From NCBI GenBank assembly GCA_023168345.1, contig AP025689.1, positions 3,112,001-3,176,000 on the forward strand: a stretch of DNA of 64,000 nucleotides, read 5' to 3'. Shown in pieces: positions 27,418 to 36,531 of the stretch. The translations under genes were made by a program, and so were the position numbers. The notes under the pieces were generated by a model. It made no database searches. It was not told the DNA's origin and saw only the letters and a list, made by a program, of their open reading frames with translations. The DNA comes from Lysinibacillus sp. PLM2. Lineage in GTDB: Bacteria; Bacillota; Bacilli; Bacillales_A; Planococcaceae. Within the stretch, counting starts at the first letter, position 1, and every line of letters starts with the position of its first letter.

Positions 27418-27489
27418 AAATAGAGTTTATACTGAGATAAAATTAAGGGACACCAAGTAGATTCAACTCATCCACTTAGTCCCATTTAG

Positions 27490-28425
27490 TTAAATTAGCG
27501 GCTTATAGAATGAACGATTATCTAATGCAAATAGACGTTCTGTGAACTCACCCGGCTTTGTTTTCCCCAATGCTCTTGTTAACATATTCATTTTCGCATC
27601 AATGTTATCAATATAATGTAGAATTTCTGCTTCTTGAATCATTGGCTTTTTAGGGCTTCCCCATTCTTCTTTTCCGTGATGGGATAGCACGATATGTTTC
27701 AGTAGTACTACTTCTTCTCCATCGATACCTAACTCCTCAGCAGCTTTTCCAATCTCATCAACCATAATTGAAATATGTCCGAGTAAATTCCCCTCTACCG
27801 TATAAGTTGTCGCAATAGGTCCTGATAGTTCCTTTACTTTCCCAATATCGTGTAAAATGACTCCTGCATAGATCAAATCTCTGTTTAATGTTGGATATAA
27901 ATCACAAATCGCTTTACCTAAACGTAGCATTGAAACAACATGATCTAGTAAGCCTGATGCATAGTCATGATGATTTTTCGTTGCTGCTGGGAAAACCAAT
28001 ATATCATCTTGATATTTTTTTATAATATGTCTTGTAATCCTAGAAATGTGAGGATTTTTTATTTCAAAGAAATATTGAGTTAGCTCCTCATAAAGCTCCT
28101 CTTTCGGAGTAGAAGCTGAAGGGACTAAATCATTAATACTAATACCATCTTCTGGTTTTGCTATTCTGATTTGTTTTATTCGAAGTTGATTTTTCCCACG
28201 GTAATCGTGGATTTCCCCACCAACACGAACAATTACTTCTGCTCTATACATTTGTTCATGATCTTCATTTGTATCCCAAAGTTTTGCTTCTATATCTCCA
28301 CTTTTATCCTGCAGCACAAGTGACATAAATGGTTTGCCAACAGTTGTTACACCCTTTGTCGCTTGTTTTATTAATAAAAATTGATCAACTTGTTCCCCGA
28401 CCTGGAGTTTAGTAATTCCTTCCAC
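27490..28425 (-). CDS. yhaM: 3'-5' exoribonuclease YhaM
   Basis: A 311-residue nuclease of RNA and single-stranded DNA. An N-terminal OB-fold ([20 protein letters not shown]) is followed by an HD domain with metal ligands in LLDHVVSML and [10 protein letters not shown] and a downstream histidine in [11 protein letters not shown]. Length and order match B. subtilis YhaM. The start lies 62 nt from the divergent small ORF region. In B. subtilis it is near prsA and the yha cluster, so this position is conserved. Confidence 0.95.
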   Translation of the reverse strand: MEGITKLQVGEQVDQFLLIKQATKGVTTVGKPFMSLVLQDKSGDIEAKLWDTNEDHEQMYRAEVIVRVGGEIHDYRGKNQLRIKQIRIAKPEDGISINDLVPSASTPKEELYEELTQYFFEIKNPHISRITRHIIKKYQDDILVFPAATKNHHDYASGLLDHVVSMLRLGKAICDLYPTLNRDLIYAGVILHDIGKVKELSGPIATTYTVEGNLLGHISIMVDEIGKAAEELGIDGEEVVLLKHIVLSHHGKEEWGSPKKPMIQEAEILHYIDNIDAKMNMLTRALGKTKPGEFTERLFALDNRSFYKPLI

Positions 28426-28654
28426 TAGAAGTCACTCCTTTTTAATCAACTAGACTATATATTTATAAATCTATTATTCTCTCATATTGTATCATTTGTT
28501 CTCAATCCTTTGTGAGGAAAACCCTATTTTTATTTGTGGATTTCACGGAATTTTTTTATATATTTTTCCAACTCAAGTATATTTTTCTATGAATTACATA
28601 GGATTATTATGTATAATTTCCTTAGCTTTACATTATTTCGAAAGTAGGGATTTT

Positions 28655-28840
28655 ATGGAGGATTATCGTTTTACAGCCTTTGAAAAAAATGGAGAAACTT
28701 TATTTGACGAAGTTTGGAATTTTGAAAATGATTTACAAGCTAAACAAGAAGGGCAAAAGAAAATTGAGGAAGTCGGTGCTGCAGAGAAAACCCACCGCTT
28801 AGTTAATTCCCAAGGGAAATTAATTCTTTTCCATATTTAA
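28655..28840 (+). CDS. YhzD-like small protein
   Basis: A 61-residue protein MEDYRFTAFEKNGETLFDEV to LVNSQGKLILFHI, resembling the short YhzD family of unknown function. The frame is open further upstream to 28487, but that part is low-complexity and hydrophobic and has no ribosome binding site, whereas AGGGA lies just before the ATG at 28655. A good terminator follows directly. Confidence 0.7.
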   Translation: MEDYRFTAFEKNGETLFDEVWNFENDLQAKQEGQKKIEEVGAAEKTHRLVNSQGKLILFHI

Positions 28841-28845
28841 AAAAA

Positions 28846-28884
28846 AACGCGTTCAGATTTTATAATGAACGCGTTCGTTTTTTA
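28846..28884. terminator. Bidirectional intrinsic terminator
   Basis: Stem AACGCGTTCA / TGAACGCGTT with a 10-nt loop, A's on the left and CGTTTTTT on the right, between the YhzD-like gene and the converging enoyl-CoA hydratase gene. Confidence 0.85.
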
Positions 28885-29664
28885 TTTACCAATAAATTTA
28901 GGCGGTCTTTTTTCAACAAATGCATGAATTCCTTCAAGGTGATCTTTTGTATTTCTCATTTTCAATTGGGATACCGCTTCTTTTTCTAATGTAACTTTTA
29001 ACTCATCTAATTTTTGGCTATGCAAAATTGATTTTGTTTCAAGCATCGATGAAATTGGTGAAGCTAATAGTTTATCAGTCAATTGTGATACAACTTGTTG
29101 AATTGATCCTTCAGGTACAAGATGGTCAATTAATCCAACAGCTAACGCCTCTTTCCCATTCATCGTTTTCCCTTCCCAAATAATCTGTTTTGCTTTTGGT
29201 ACTCCAACTCGCTCCTTCATAAAGAAGTGACCACCACCATCTGGGATTAGTCCAATTCCAATGAAATTCATCGCTAATTTACTAGATTCCTCTGCTACAA
29301 CAATATCAGAAGCAATAGCAAGGCTAAAACCTAATCCTGCTGCCGCCCCGTGTATTTGACTAATCGTAATCATTGGTAACTGATAGTAGGCTTGAGAAAT
29401 TCTTGTTATATAATCCATAATATCGTCAAAGCCATTAGCATTTTCTGTTTGAAGCATCATTTTAATATCGCCACCAGCTGAAAAGGCTTTTCCAGCACCC
29501 TTAACAATTAAAATCTGTATTTCCTCGTTACCTTGTAAAATTTCAAAACAATGGGCTAACTCTTCTAGCATATTCAAATCCATTGCATTCATTGCGTTTG
29601 GACGATTCAATGTTAAAGTCGCCAATCGATCTGAAATTTCTAATTGAATTGATTGAAATTCCAT
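28882..29664 (-). CDS. Enoyl-CoA hydratase/isomerase family protein
   Basis: A 260-residue crotonase-fold enzyme. The start at 29664 (MEFQSIQLEISDRLATLTLN) has AGGGGTGGGG upstream and is preferred to an in-frame start at 29712 inside the promoter region. Oxyanion-hole segments are KGAGKAFSAGGDIKMM and IHGAAAGLGFSLAIASD; the glycine/glutamate region reads GLIPDGGGHFFMKERVG, with D where hydratases often have E, so the exact reaction is uncertain. A FadR-type operator and TATAAT lie just upstream, consistent with fatty-acid degradation. Confidence 0.88.
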   Translation of the reverse strand: MEFQSIQLEISDRLATLTLNRPNAMNAMDLNMLEELAHCFEILQGNEEIQILIVKGAGKAFSAGGDIKMMLQTENANGFDDIMDYITRISQAYYQLPMITISQIHGAAAGLGFSLAIASDIVVAEESSKLAMNFIGIGLIPDGGGHFFMKERVGVPKAKQIIWEGKTMNGKEALAVGLIDHLVPEGSIQQVVSQLTDKLLASPISSMLETKSILHSQKLDELKVTLEKEAVSQLKMRNTKDHLEGIHAFVEKRPPKFIGK

Positions 29665-29681
29665 TTCCCCACCCCTTATAC

Positions 29682-29704
29682 TAAATGAACGTTCATTCAT
29701 TATA
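29682..29704 (-). promoter_or_regulatory. FadR-type operator with overlapping -10 box
   Basis: On the minus strand TGAATGAACGTTCATTTA (29699-29682) matches the Bacillus FadR consensus TGAATGAnnnnTCATTCA with one mismatch in the outer arm. A TATAAT (29704-29699) directly abuts it, so bound FadR would block transcription of the enoyl-CoA hydratase gene until long-chain acyl-CoA appears. The -35 is poor. Confidence 0.7.
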
Positions 29705-29728
29705 TTTGACACCTATCTACAAATCCCT

Positions 29729-31375
29729 TTAATTACTCAAATATTTTCCAACCTGTCTTCCCGTAAATAAACAGCCTCCAACAAAAGTTCCTTCTAACGA
29801 ACGATAACCGTGGACACCACCGCCACCAAAACCACATACTTCTCCAGCAGCAAACAATCCTTTTATCGCTTTTCCATCATTATTTAATACAGCTCCATTT
29901 AGATTTGTTTGCAGACCACCTAAAGTTTTACGAGTTAAAATGTTTAGTCGAACAGCGATTAAAGGTCCACATTTAGGATCTAACAGTTTATGAGGAGTGG
30001 CAACGCGAATCAATTTATCCCCTAAATAACTCCGAGCACTTCGAATGCTCATAATTTGTGCATCTTTTGTAAATTTATTTTCCATTTCCCTATCCCGTGC
30101 AACGATTTGTTCTTTTATTTTGATAAAATCTAAAAGATTATTTCCTGCTAATTGATTCATGCCATCCACTAATTCTTTTAAACTATCTGCAATGACGAAA
30201 TCAGCACCGTGGTCTTTGAATGCTTGTACAGGTGCAGGAGGTCCAGGTAGGAGTCTTTTTAAAATTTGTTTGATACTTTTATTTGTTATATCAGGGTTTT
30301 GTTCCGAACCTGAAAGAGCAAATTCTTTTTCGATAATTTTCTCTGTTAAAATAAACCAAGAATAATCGTAACCCGTTCTCATTATCGCTTCTAAAGTCGA
30401 AAGCGTATCAAAACCTGGAAAGTTTGGTGCAGAGAATCGATTTCCTTTTGCATCTAACCACATCGATGAGGGTCCTGGTAAAATTCGTATTCCATGGTTT
30501 CGCCAGATCGGGTTCCAGTTTCTTAATCCTTCTGTATAATGCCACATTCGATCTCGATTGACGATGCGCCCACCAATGCTCTCTGCTATTTCAAGCATAC
30601 GACCATCAACATAAGAAGGTACACCTTGAACCATATATTTTGGTGGGGTACCTAAACGACTCGGCCAATTTTTCTTCACTAATTCTAAATTTGCACCGAT
30701 CCCTCCACTCGCAACAATGACAGCATCCGCTTTATATTCAAAATTAGCAATTTCGTTTCGATTACTTTCTTGTCCTCTTTCTATATTTGCATCTTCTAGT
30801 ACTTTGCCTTGTACACCTATAACCGCTCCATTTTCAGTTAGCAGTTCATCTACACGATGACGTGGCTTATATTCAATGCAACCCTTTTTGACAGCTTCTA
30901 ATACTTTATTTGCAAAAGGTTCTACTATTCCAGGTCCAGTACCCCAAACAATATGGAATCTCGGTACTGAATTTCCGTGACCACCTGCAAGAGAGCCTCC
31001 CCTTTCTGCCCAACCAACAACAGGGAAGAATTTAATTCCTTTTGATTTAAGCCAATGATATTTTTCACCTGCGGCAAAATCAACATAAGCCCTTGCCCAT
31101 TCGTAAGCAAAGCGATCTTCATCTCCAATACGATCAAATCCCGCTGTACCTAACCAATCCTGCCATGCAAGCTCCTTGCTATCTTTTATACCCATTCTCC
31201 TTTGTTCAGGCGTATCGATTAAAAATAGCCCACCAAATGACCAAAAAGCTTGGCCACCAATCGAATTGGCTGGTTCTTGATCGACAATTAGAACTTTCTT
31301 CTTTGCATCGATCAGTTCACAGGCTGCTGTTAATCCTGCAAGACCCGCCCCTACTATAATGACGTCATACTTCAT
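29729..31375 (-). CDS. FAD-binding dehydrogenase (fumarate reductase / KstD-like flavoprotein)
   Basis: A 548-residue flavoprotein opening with an FAD motif DVIIVGAGLAGLTAACEL and DQEPANSIGGQAFWSFGG. A C-terminal segment, GLFAAGEVCGFGGGGVHGYR, closes the FAD site. It resembles the 'FAD-binding dehydrogenase' group related to ketosteroid dehydrogenases and fumarate reductase flavoproteins; the substrate is unknown. It is 64 nt upstream of the enoyl-CoA hydratase gene in the same direction, so the two may share lipid-related catabolism, although the FadR-type site lies only between them. Confidence 0.85.
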   Translation of the reverse strand: MKYDVIIVGAGLAGLTAACELIDAKKKVLIVDQEPANSIGGQAFWSFGGLFLIDTPEQRRMGIKDSKELAWQDWLGTAGFDRIGDEDRFAYEWARAYVDFAAGEKYHWLKSKGIKFFPVVGWAERGGSLAGGHGNSVPRFHIVWGTGPGIVEPFANKVLEAVKKGCIEYKPRHRVDELLTENGAVIGVQGKVLEDANIERGQESNRNEIANFEYKADAVIVASGGIGANLELVKKNWPSRLGTPPKYMVQGVPSYVDGRMLEIAESIGGRIVNRDRMWHYTEGLRNWNPIWRNHGIRILPGPSSMWLDAKGNRFSAPNFPGFDTLSTLEAIMRTGYDYSWFILTEKIIEKEFALSGSEQNPDITNKSIKQILKRLLPGPPAPVQAFKDHGADFVIADSLKELVDGMNQLAGNNLLDFIKIKEQIVARDREMENKFTKDAQIMSIRSARSYLGDKLIRVATPHKLLDPKCGPLIAVRLNILTRKTLGGLQTNLNGAVLNNDGKAIKGLFAAGEVCGFGGGGVHGYRSLEGTFVGGCLFTGRQVGKYLSN

Positions 31376-31562
31376 CCATATCCCCCCTTATCCATGATAC
31401 TCTAGCATTTTCTATCTTTTTTCAATAGCTAATAATGTCAAATAGTGTCAGTCTCGGTCTAGATTTATCTATTTTCTTACGTAATGTTGTAAAAATTCAA
31501 ATTATCTGTTTCTTTTGATTTTTAATTATATTTATTTGAAAAATCACTTCGACGAAAGAGCT

Positions 31563-31608
31563 AAAAACGAACCTTTTTATTATAAGAGTCATTTATAGTT
31601 CGTTTTTT
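31563..31608. terminator. Orphan terminator-like hairpin
   Basis: AAAAACGAAC / GTTCGTTTTTT with a 25-nt loop. No gene on the plus strand ends before it, so its purpose is unclear; it shields the serA promoter from upstream transcription. Confidence 0.6.
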
Positions 31609-31663
31609 CACCTATTATGAAATCGTTTTCTCAACATTTTTTTATTTTTTCCTTAAATCCTGT

Positions 31664-31693
31664 TGACAAAAGTGAACAATCGGTATTATGATG
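31664..31693 (+). promoter_or_regulatory. Promoter for the serA T-box leader
   Basis: TTGACA at 31664-31669 with a -10 candidate TATGAT at 31688-31693 (18-nt spacer); TATTAT at 31685-31690 is the alternative with a short 15-nt spacer. It lies right before the T-box leader. Confidence 0.7.
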
Positions 31694-31696
31694 TAT

Positions 31697-31975
31697 TCAA
31701 ATTCAATTACGAAAAATATAACGACGGAGACATACTTAGTCGTGTGAATTTAAAGAGAGCTGATGGTTGGTGTAAATCAGCAATTCAACGGTTAATGTTC
31801 CACTCCCGAATAGATAGGCTGAAATTTTATAGTAGGCTTATCCGAATCATACACGTTACGTATACGCGGAGGTTGTACTAATTACTGTACAACAAATTAG
31901 GGTGGTACCACGAAAGAATATTAACAATAGCCTTTCGTCCCTTACATTATGTAAGGGATGAAAGGCTTTTTATAT
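31697..31975 (+). promoter_or_regulatory. Serine-specific T-box riboswitch upstream of serA
   Basis: Complete T-box leader. Stem I carries AGAGAG and the distal-loop motif CTGATGGTTGGTGTAAATC (31754-31780); the predicted specifier triplet UCC (serine) is at 31799-31801, before ACTCCCGAATAG. The T-box sequence AGGGTGGTACCACG lies at 31899-31912. A 17-bp terminator stem AGCCTTTCGTCCCTTAC / GTAAGGGATGAAAGGCT (31929-31967) ends in T's. Uncharged serine tRNA should pair with specifier and T-box and allow serA transcription. Confidence 0.95.
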
Positions 31976-32122
31976 TTTCTTTAGAGGTGATGGAAAATAA
32001 CGATCAGATCCTAATGAACTTCAATGAATCATATCAAAATAATACTTAACCAATTTAGTTAGAATTAGCATTTATGCTTAGGCGTAAGCTATGAAATATA
32101 AATTTAAAGGAGAGTTTCACAA

Positions 32123-33742
32123 ATGGTAACAAAAACAACAACAGCTACTGACTTAATCAATGTATTTATCGCAGATCCACTAAGTGAGGACGGTATTTTT
32201 CCTCTACGTCAAGAAACAGAATTAAACTTAAATATTATTGTTGATACTGGATTAACACCAGAGCAACTTATTTCTAAAATTGCGGACGTTGATGTTTTAC
32301 TTGTCCGTAGTCAAACAAAAGTAACTCGTCAAATTATTGAAGCAGCAAAAAACTTAAAATTAATCGGTCGTGCTGGTGTTGGTGTTGATAACATCGATTT
32401 AGCAGCTGCAACTGAACACGGTATTATCGTAGTTAACGCTCCAGATGGAAACACAAACTCTGCTGCTGAACATACGATTGCAATGATGACTTCACTTGCG
32501 CGTCATATTCCACAAGCTTATAACTCTTTAAAAAATGGAAAATGGGATCGTAAATCTTATGTAGGTGTTGAACTTAAAAATAAAACTCTAGGTGTCGTTG
32601 GTTTTGGTCGAATCGGTGCTGAAGTTGCTTACCGCGCAAAAGGTCAACGTATGGAAGTAATGGCATATGATCCATTCCTAACAGAGGAACGTGCAAAAGA
32701 ACTAGGTGTTAAAAAATCAACAGTAGAAGAAATTTGTGCACAGGCTGATTTCATTACAGTTCATACGCCACTATTACCTGAGACTCGTAACTTAATTAAC
32801 AAAGAAAAATTCGCTATGATGAAAGACGGCGTTCGTATTATTAACTGTGCTCGTGGCGGTATTATTAACGAAGACGATCTATATGATGCAATTGTTGAAG
32901 GTAAAGTTGCTGGAGCTGCTCTTGACGTTTTCGTTGAAGAACCTGCAACAGATCACAAATTGCTAACTTTACCACAAGTAATTGCTACACCACACTTAGG
33001 TGCATCAACAATTGAAGCACAAGAATCCGTTGCAGTTGACGTATCTAATGACATTATTAAGTTCTACAAAACTGGGACTGTTACAAATCCAGTGAATATG
33101 CCTTCTATTCCAAAAGAATTACTTGCGCAAGTAGAGCCATTCTTTGAATTAGCTGAAAAATTAGGTGCATTCTTATCACAAATTACAACAAACCCAGTGA
33201 AAGAAATTAACCTTTCATATGCTGGTGAAGTTGCAAATTATGATGTTCGTCCATTAACAGCTAACGCATTAAAAGGTATTTTAAAGAAAAACCATGGTGA
33301 GAATGTTAACGACGTAAACGCTCGTTACTTATCTGAACGTATTGGTATTAAAATTAATGAACATAAAACCACTACTGCTAAAGGTTTTACAAACTTAATT
33401 ACAGTTGAAGTTAAAACAGACAGCGAAGTACATTCAGTAGCTGGCACTTTACTAAACGGTTTAGGTGCTCGTATCGTAAAAGTTGAAAATTATGTAGTAG
33501 ACGTAATACCTGAAGGCCGTCTTCTTTACATTAAAAATACGGATAAACCAGGTGCAATCGGTCGTGTAGCTACAAAACTTGCTGATAAAGAAATAAATAT
33601 CGCTACAATGCAAGTAGGTCGTGATCAAGTTGGCGGAACGGCAGTTATGATGTTATCAATCGATAATGATGTAACTGCTGAGGACTTAGCTTATGTAGCA
33701 CAACTTGAAAATATTGATGAAGTAAAAGCAATTAATTTATAA
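32123..33742 (+). CDS. serA: D-3-phosphoglycerate dehydrogenase
   Basis: First enzyme of serine synthesis, oxidising 3-phosphoglycerate with NAD+. The 539-residue protein is the long type: catalytic and NAD domains ([18 protein letters not shown], Rossmann [41 protein letters not shown] with the catalytic histidine), an ASB domain and a C-terminal ACT domain ([20 protein letters not shown]) that usually binds serine for feedback control. AAGGAGAG precedes the ATG. Expression is controlled by the serine T-box; a terminator follows. Confidence 0.97.
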   Translation: MVTKTTTATDLINVFIADPLSEDGIFPLRQETELNLNIIVDTGLTPEQLISKIADVDVLLVRSQTKVTRQIIEAAKNLKLIGRAGVGVDNIDLAAATEHGIIVVNAPDGNTNSAAEHTIAMMTSLARHIPQAYNSLKNGKWDRKSYVGVELKNKTLGVVGFGRIGAEVAYRAKGQRMEVMAYDPFLTEERAKELGVKKSTVEEICAQADFITVHTPLLPETRNLINKEKFAMMKDGVRIINCARGGIINEDDLYDAIVEGKVAGAALDVFVEEPATDHKLLTLPQVIATPHLGASTIEAQESVAVDVSNDIIKFYKTGTVTNPVNMPSIPKELLAQVEPFFELAEKLGAFLSQITTNPVKEINLSYAGEVANYDVRPLTANALKGILKKNHGENVNDVNARYLSERIGIKINEHKTTTAKGFTNLITVEVKTDSEVHSVAGTLLNGLGARIVKVENYVVDVIPEGRLLYIKNTDKPGAIGRVATKLADKEINIATMQVGRDQVGGTAVMMLSIDNDVTAEDLAYVAQLENIDEVKAINL

Positions 33743-33757
33743 TTTCGAGAATCATTC

Positions 33758-33797
33758 ATCTGCTATTCTGATTAAAAATCGAATAGCAGATTTTTTC
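33758..33797 (+). terminator. Intrinsic terminator after serA
   Basis: An 11-bp stem ATCTGCTATTC / GAATAGCAGAT with a 12-nt loop, then five T's. Confidence 0.88.
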
Positions 33798-33855
33798 TTT
33801 CCACTCTGATAACTTCATGTATTTCGTCCATACTATGATTGTTAGAAAGGACGTG

Positions 33856-34548
33856 ATGATTATTTTAAGCGATGCACAGCTATCCGAATTAAAAAAATCA
33901 TTGATAGATATGAAGCAATCATTAGAAAAAAAGGATATGGATGATGACCAAGAGTATTTAGAACGAGGGAGTTTACGCGATTCAGTTGATGAGCTTTCAA
34001 CTATTGATAATCATCCAGCTGATTTAGGTACGGAATTATTTGAACGCGAAAAAGATATGGCATTAAAAGTTCACGATGAAGATGAATTAGCCAAAATAAA
34101 TGCTGCATTAGAGAAAATAAATAAAGGTACATATGGAGTTTGTGAAGTTTGTCATACGGATATTCCATATGAACGTTTAGAAGCTTTACCATATACAGCT
34201 TTCTGTATTGAGCATACAGATGCTAAAGACATTCCAAAGGGGCGACCTGTAGAAGAACAGGTTATACTTCCTCCTGTTGATAATTCTTTTTCTGGTCGAG
34301 ACGATAAAGACGACATTCACGATTATGAGGACACATTCCAATTAGTGGCAAGATACGGAACTTCTGAAACTCCTGCTGATTTTGAAGGAGACTTCGACGA
34401 TTATGGTGACCTTTATGATGATCCTGAAGAAAAGTCAAGAAACGATGAACTTAGCTCCTTCCATATATCTGAAACGGATCAACTTACAAGCCAAATTTCG
34501 AAAAGAGAAATCGACGAGGCAAGAAAATATGATTATTTAGAAGAATGA
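33856..34548 (+). CDS. yteA: YteA-like DksA/TraR-type zinc finger protein
   Basis: A 230-residue acidic protein of the YteA sporulation-associated family. From the ATG at 33856 (AAAGG upstream) it runs MIILSDAQLSELKKSLIDMK; an N-terminal coiled coil, then YGVCEVCHTDIPYERLEALP with the DksA-type CxxC. The second half of the finger reads FCIEH, so one or two of the usual cysteines are replaced; such degenerate fingers are common in YteA. The C-terminal half is rich in Asp/Glu. A strong bidirectional terminator follows. Confidence 0.85.
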   Translation: MIILSDAQLSELKKSLIDMKQSLEKKDMDDDQEYLERGSLRDSVDELSTIDNHPADLGTELFEREKDMALKVHDEDELAKINAALEKINKGTYGVCEVCHTDIPYERLEALPYTAFCIEHTDAKDIPKGRPVEEQVILPPVDNSFSGRDDKDDIHDYEDTFQLVARYGTSETPADFEGDFDDYGDLYDDPEEKSRNDELSSFHISETDQLTSQISKREIDEARKYDYLEE

Positions 34549-34551
34549 TGA

Positions 34552-34586
34552 AAAGTGGCAACTCGAAATTTTCGAATTGCCACTTT
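34552..34586. terminator. Bidirectional intrinsic terminator
   Basis: AAAGTGGCAA / TTGCCACTTT with an inner TCGAAATTTTCGA, between the converging yteA and HAD genes. Confidence 0.85.
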
Positions 34587-34593
34587 CATTTAT

Positions 34594-35382
34594 TTAAAGT
34601 GATTTCACAAGCGTCAAGAATTCTGTTAAAGATGTTACTTCATACGTTGGTGTGATGTTCGGACTTTTCTCTTTGTTTTCTCGATTAATCCAAACATTTC
34701 GCATTCCTACTCTTGAAGAGCCTAAAATATCAGTATTTAAATTGTCGCCTACCATGATTCCTTCATCAGCCACAATGCCTGCTTTTTCCATCAAATATTC
34801 GAAAATACTTGCGTCAGGCTTCCCTTTTCCAAAATCGCCTGAAATGATAACATGATCAAAATAAGCAGGTATCTCCGGTGTAATTTGAAGTTTTAAGTTT
34901 TGAAGGCTCGGTGCACCATTTGTTAGTAAAACCAATTGATATTTCCCTTTTAATTCATCAAGGACTGCATATGTATCTTCATAAACATAAGGTGCCTTTT
35001 TACGCTCCTCTACGAAAATTTCTCCTAGCTCCTTACCTAATAATGCATCTTCAATGCCAAGAGCCTTTAATCCATTTGTCCATGCATCTTGTCGATATTG
35101 AGGGGCAATTTGTTTCATCTTTTGAAATTGATCTGTTGGGTCATCAAATGTTCCCCAAAGTCCTTCGAATGGATTAATACCTATTAGGACTGTATATTCA
35201 TAGGTTTCGTATGATTCATATAATTTTCTTGCTTCTTGTCGAACAGCTTCTTCTAATTGCTTTGGTTCGATATTATGTACTGTTGCTGCATGTTCACATG
35301 TTTTATCAAATGCGGTTTGAATACTTTGTTTGTCCCATAATAATGTATCATCTAAATCAAAAATAATCGTATTAATTGGCAT
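34594..35382 (-). CDS. HAD-family phosphatase, YsaA-like (possible phosphoserine phosphatase)
   Basis: A 262-residue HAD hydrolase: motif I IIFDLDDTLLWD (nucleophile D9), motif II LVLLTNGAPS, motif III lysine in SGDFGKGKPDAS, motif IV MVGDNLNTDILG. The cap is helical (residues about 15-115). It resembles B. subtilis YsaA, which to my knowledge was proposed as the missing phosphoserine phosphatase. With serC and serA near by this would complete the phosphorylated serine pathway, but HAD substrate calls from sequence are weak. Confidence 0.72.
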   Translation of the reverse strand: MPINTIIFDLDDTLLWDKQSIQTAFDKTCEHAATVHNIEPKQLEEAVRQEARKLYESYETYEYTVLIGINPFEGLWGTFDDPTDQFQKMKQIAPQYRQDAWTNGLKALGIEDALLGKELGEIFVEERKKAPYVYEDTYAVLDELKGKYQLVLLTNGAPSLQNLKLQITPEIPAYFDHVIISGDFGKGKPDASIFEYLMEKAGIVADEGIMVGDNLNTDILGSSRVGMRNVWINRENKEKSPNITPTYEVTSLTEFLTLVKSL

Positions 35383-35570
35383 GTATGTTCACCTAGCTTT
35401 CACTGATATCATTGCTTTTTCATTTTAACATAATGATATTTTAAGTTATACTCTGTCTTTTTAGAGTTTTTCGATTATTTACGAAAAATTTAAAAATCGT
35501 TTGCATATCGAAATACGTTAAAAGTATATTAAACATGTAGTGTCATTTTGAATTGAAAGGGGTTTTAGGG

Positions 35571-36188
35571 ATGTTTAAAAAACTTGCAGCTGATGCATTA
35601 GGGTTATCAGATATTGGAAAAGTAATTGAACCTCAAGATTATGACAAAACAGAAGCAGATGATTACGTACTACATGAAAAGGGAGAAAAAATTTATTTCA
35701 TCATTAAAACGAAAGCTGACGAATATTGTTTTACAAACTTGGCATTAATTCATGTAGATGGGGATTCTGCAGTAAGTAAAAAAAGAACTTTAAAAAGATA
35801 TGATTATAAATACAACACAATTTATAATGTATCTTTGGAAACAGCTGGAACAATTGATTTAGATGTGGAGATAAAATTTGTAATTGGCGAAAAAGTATTT
35901 AGCATCGATATTAATAAAAGTTATGCAGAAAAAATTAAAGATTTATATAAAAGTCTAATTTCCATAGAACGGATAATGAAAGAAAATGATAAACATAAAA
36001 ATTACATGTTAGATAGTCTTGATTATGCGACAAAGACATTATCAACTCAAGGCTTTAGCCAAACACAATCACCATCAGATTCCTTTAAAGAAATTACTGA
36101 ATATACAAACTCATGGTTAAATAAAATGAGTAATCAATACTCAAATGAAGACTTTGGCCATGTGTTTGATTTATATTTAAAAAACTAG
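35571..36188 (+). CDS. Bacterial PH-domain protein, YvbH-like
   Basis: A 205-residue cytoplasmic protein starting MFKKLAADALGLSDIGKVIE with AAAGGGG upstream; an in-frame TTG at 35553 would add six residues. The N-terminal two thirds match bacterial PH domains (EKGEKIYFIIKTKADEYCFT, ALIHVDGDSAVSKKRTLKRY), and the C-terminal helical part resembles the YvbH extension thought to mediate oligomerisation. The function is unknown. It is a single gene with a bidirectional terminator after it. Confidence 0.8.
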   Translation: MFKKLAADALGLSDIGKVIEPQDYDKTEADDYVLHEKGEKIYFIIKTKADEYCFTNLALIHVDGDSAVSKKRTLKRYDYKYNTIYNVSLETAGTIDLDVEIKFVIGEKVFSIDINKSYAEKIKDLYKSLISIERIMKENDKHKNYMLDSLDYATKTLSTQGFSQTQSPSDSFKEITEYTNSWLNKMSNQYSNEDFGHVFDLYLKN

Positions 36189-36237
36189 CCTTATTATTAA
36201 GATCTTTTTCCATTCTAGCTACTTTTAAAATAAGAAG

Positions 36238-36278
36238 CACCGCTTAAACCTTTTTTAAAGTAGAAGCGGTGTATTTTT
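36238..36278. terminator. Bidirectional intrinsic terminator
   Basis: CACCGCTT / AAGCGGTG with T-rich flanks, between the PH-domain gene and the converging DUF3006 gene. Confidence 0.75.
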
Positions 36279-36531
36279 ATTTATTTTTATTTTTTAATTC
36301 ATTGATTAAATGATTGATTTGTTTCTTAGCTTTTTTTGTATCTTCTTGAAGTAATTCGATAGTATACCCTTTACTATCCTCAACGATTTGAACAATCGTT
36401 CCTTCTTCAATTTCCTGCCCTAAATTTTGTTTATGAAGTCGAAGCTGTTCTGACTCATCTGGTCGTTTTAAAAAAATCGCGTAATCTCCTTCATATCGAT
36501 CTAGCGTATATTTATGGGAGTTCACTAACAA
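36277..36531 (-). CDS. DUF3006 domain protein
   Basis: An 84-residue protein matching DUF3006 (KYTLDRYEGDYAIFLKRPDE to GTIVQIVEDSKGYTIELLQE), a small beta-rich family typically encoded next to ComEC-like metallo-beta-lactamase genes. It overlaps the end of the MBL-fold gene by 20 nt, so the two are co-translated. The C-terminus is a lysine-rich helix. The function is unknown. Confidence 0.85.
   Translation of the reverse strand: MLVNSHKYTLDRYEGDYAIFLKRPDESEQLRLHKQNLGQEIEEGTIVQIVEDSKGYTIELLQEDTKKAKKQINHLINELKNKNK

Noticed and set aside
31663-31881. 72-codon frame across the serA leader
   Set aside because: It runs through the T-box structure and promoter, has no ribosome binding site and no recognisable product.
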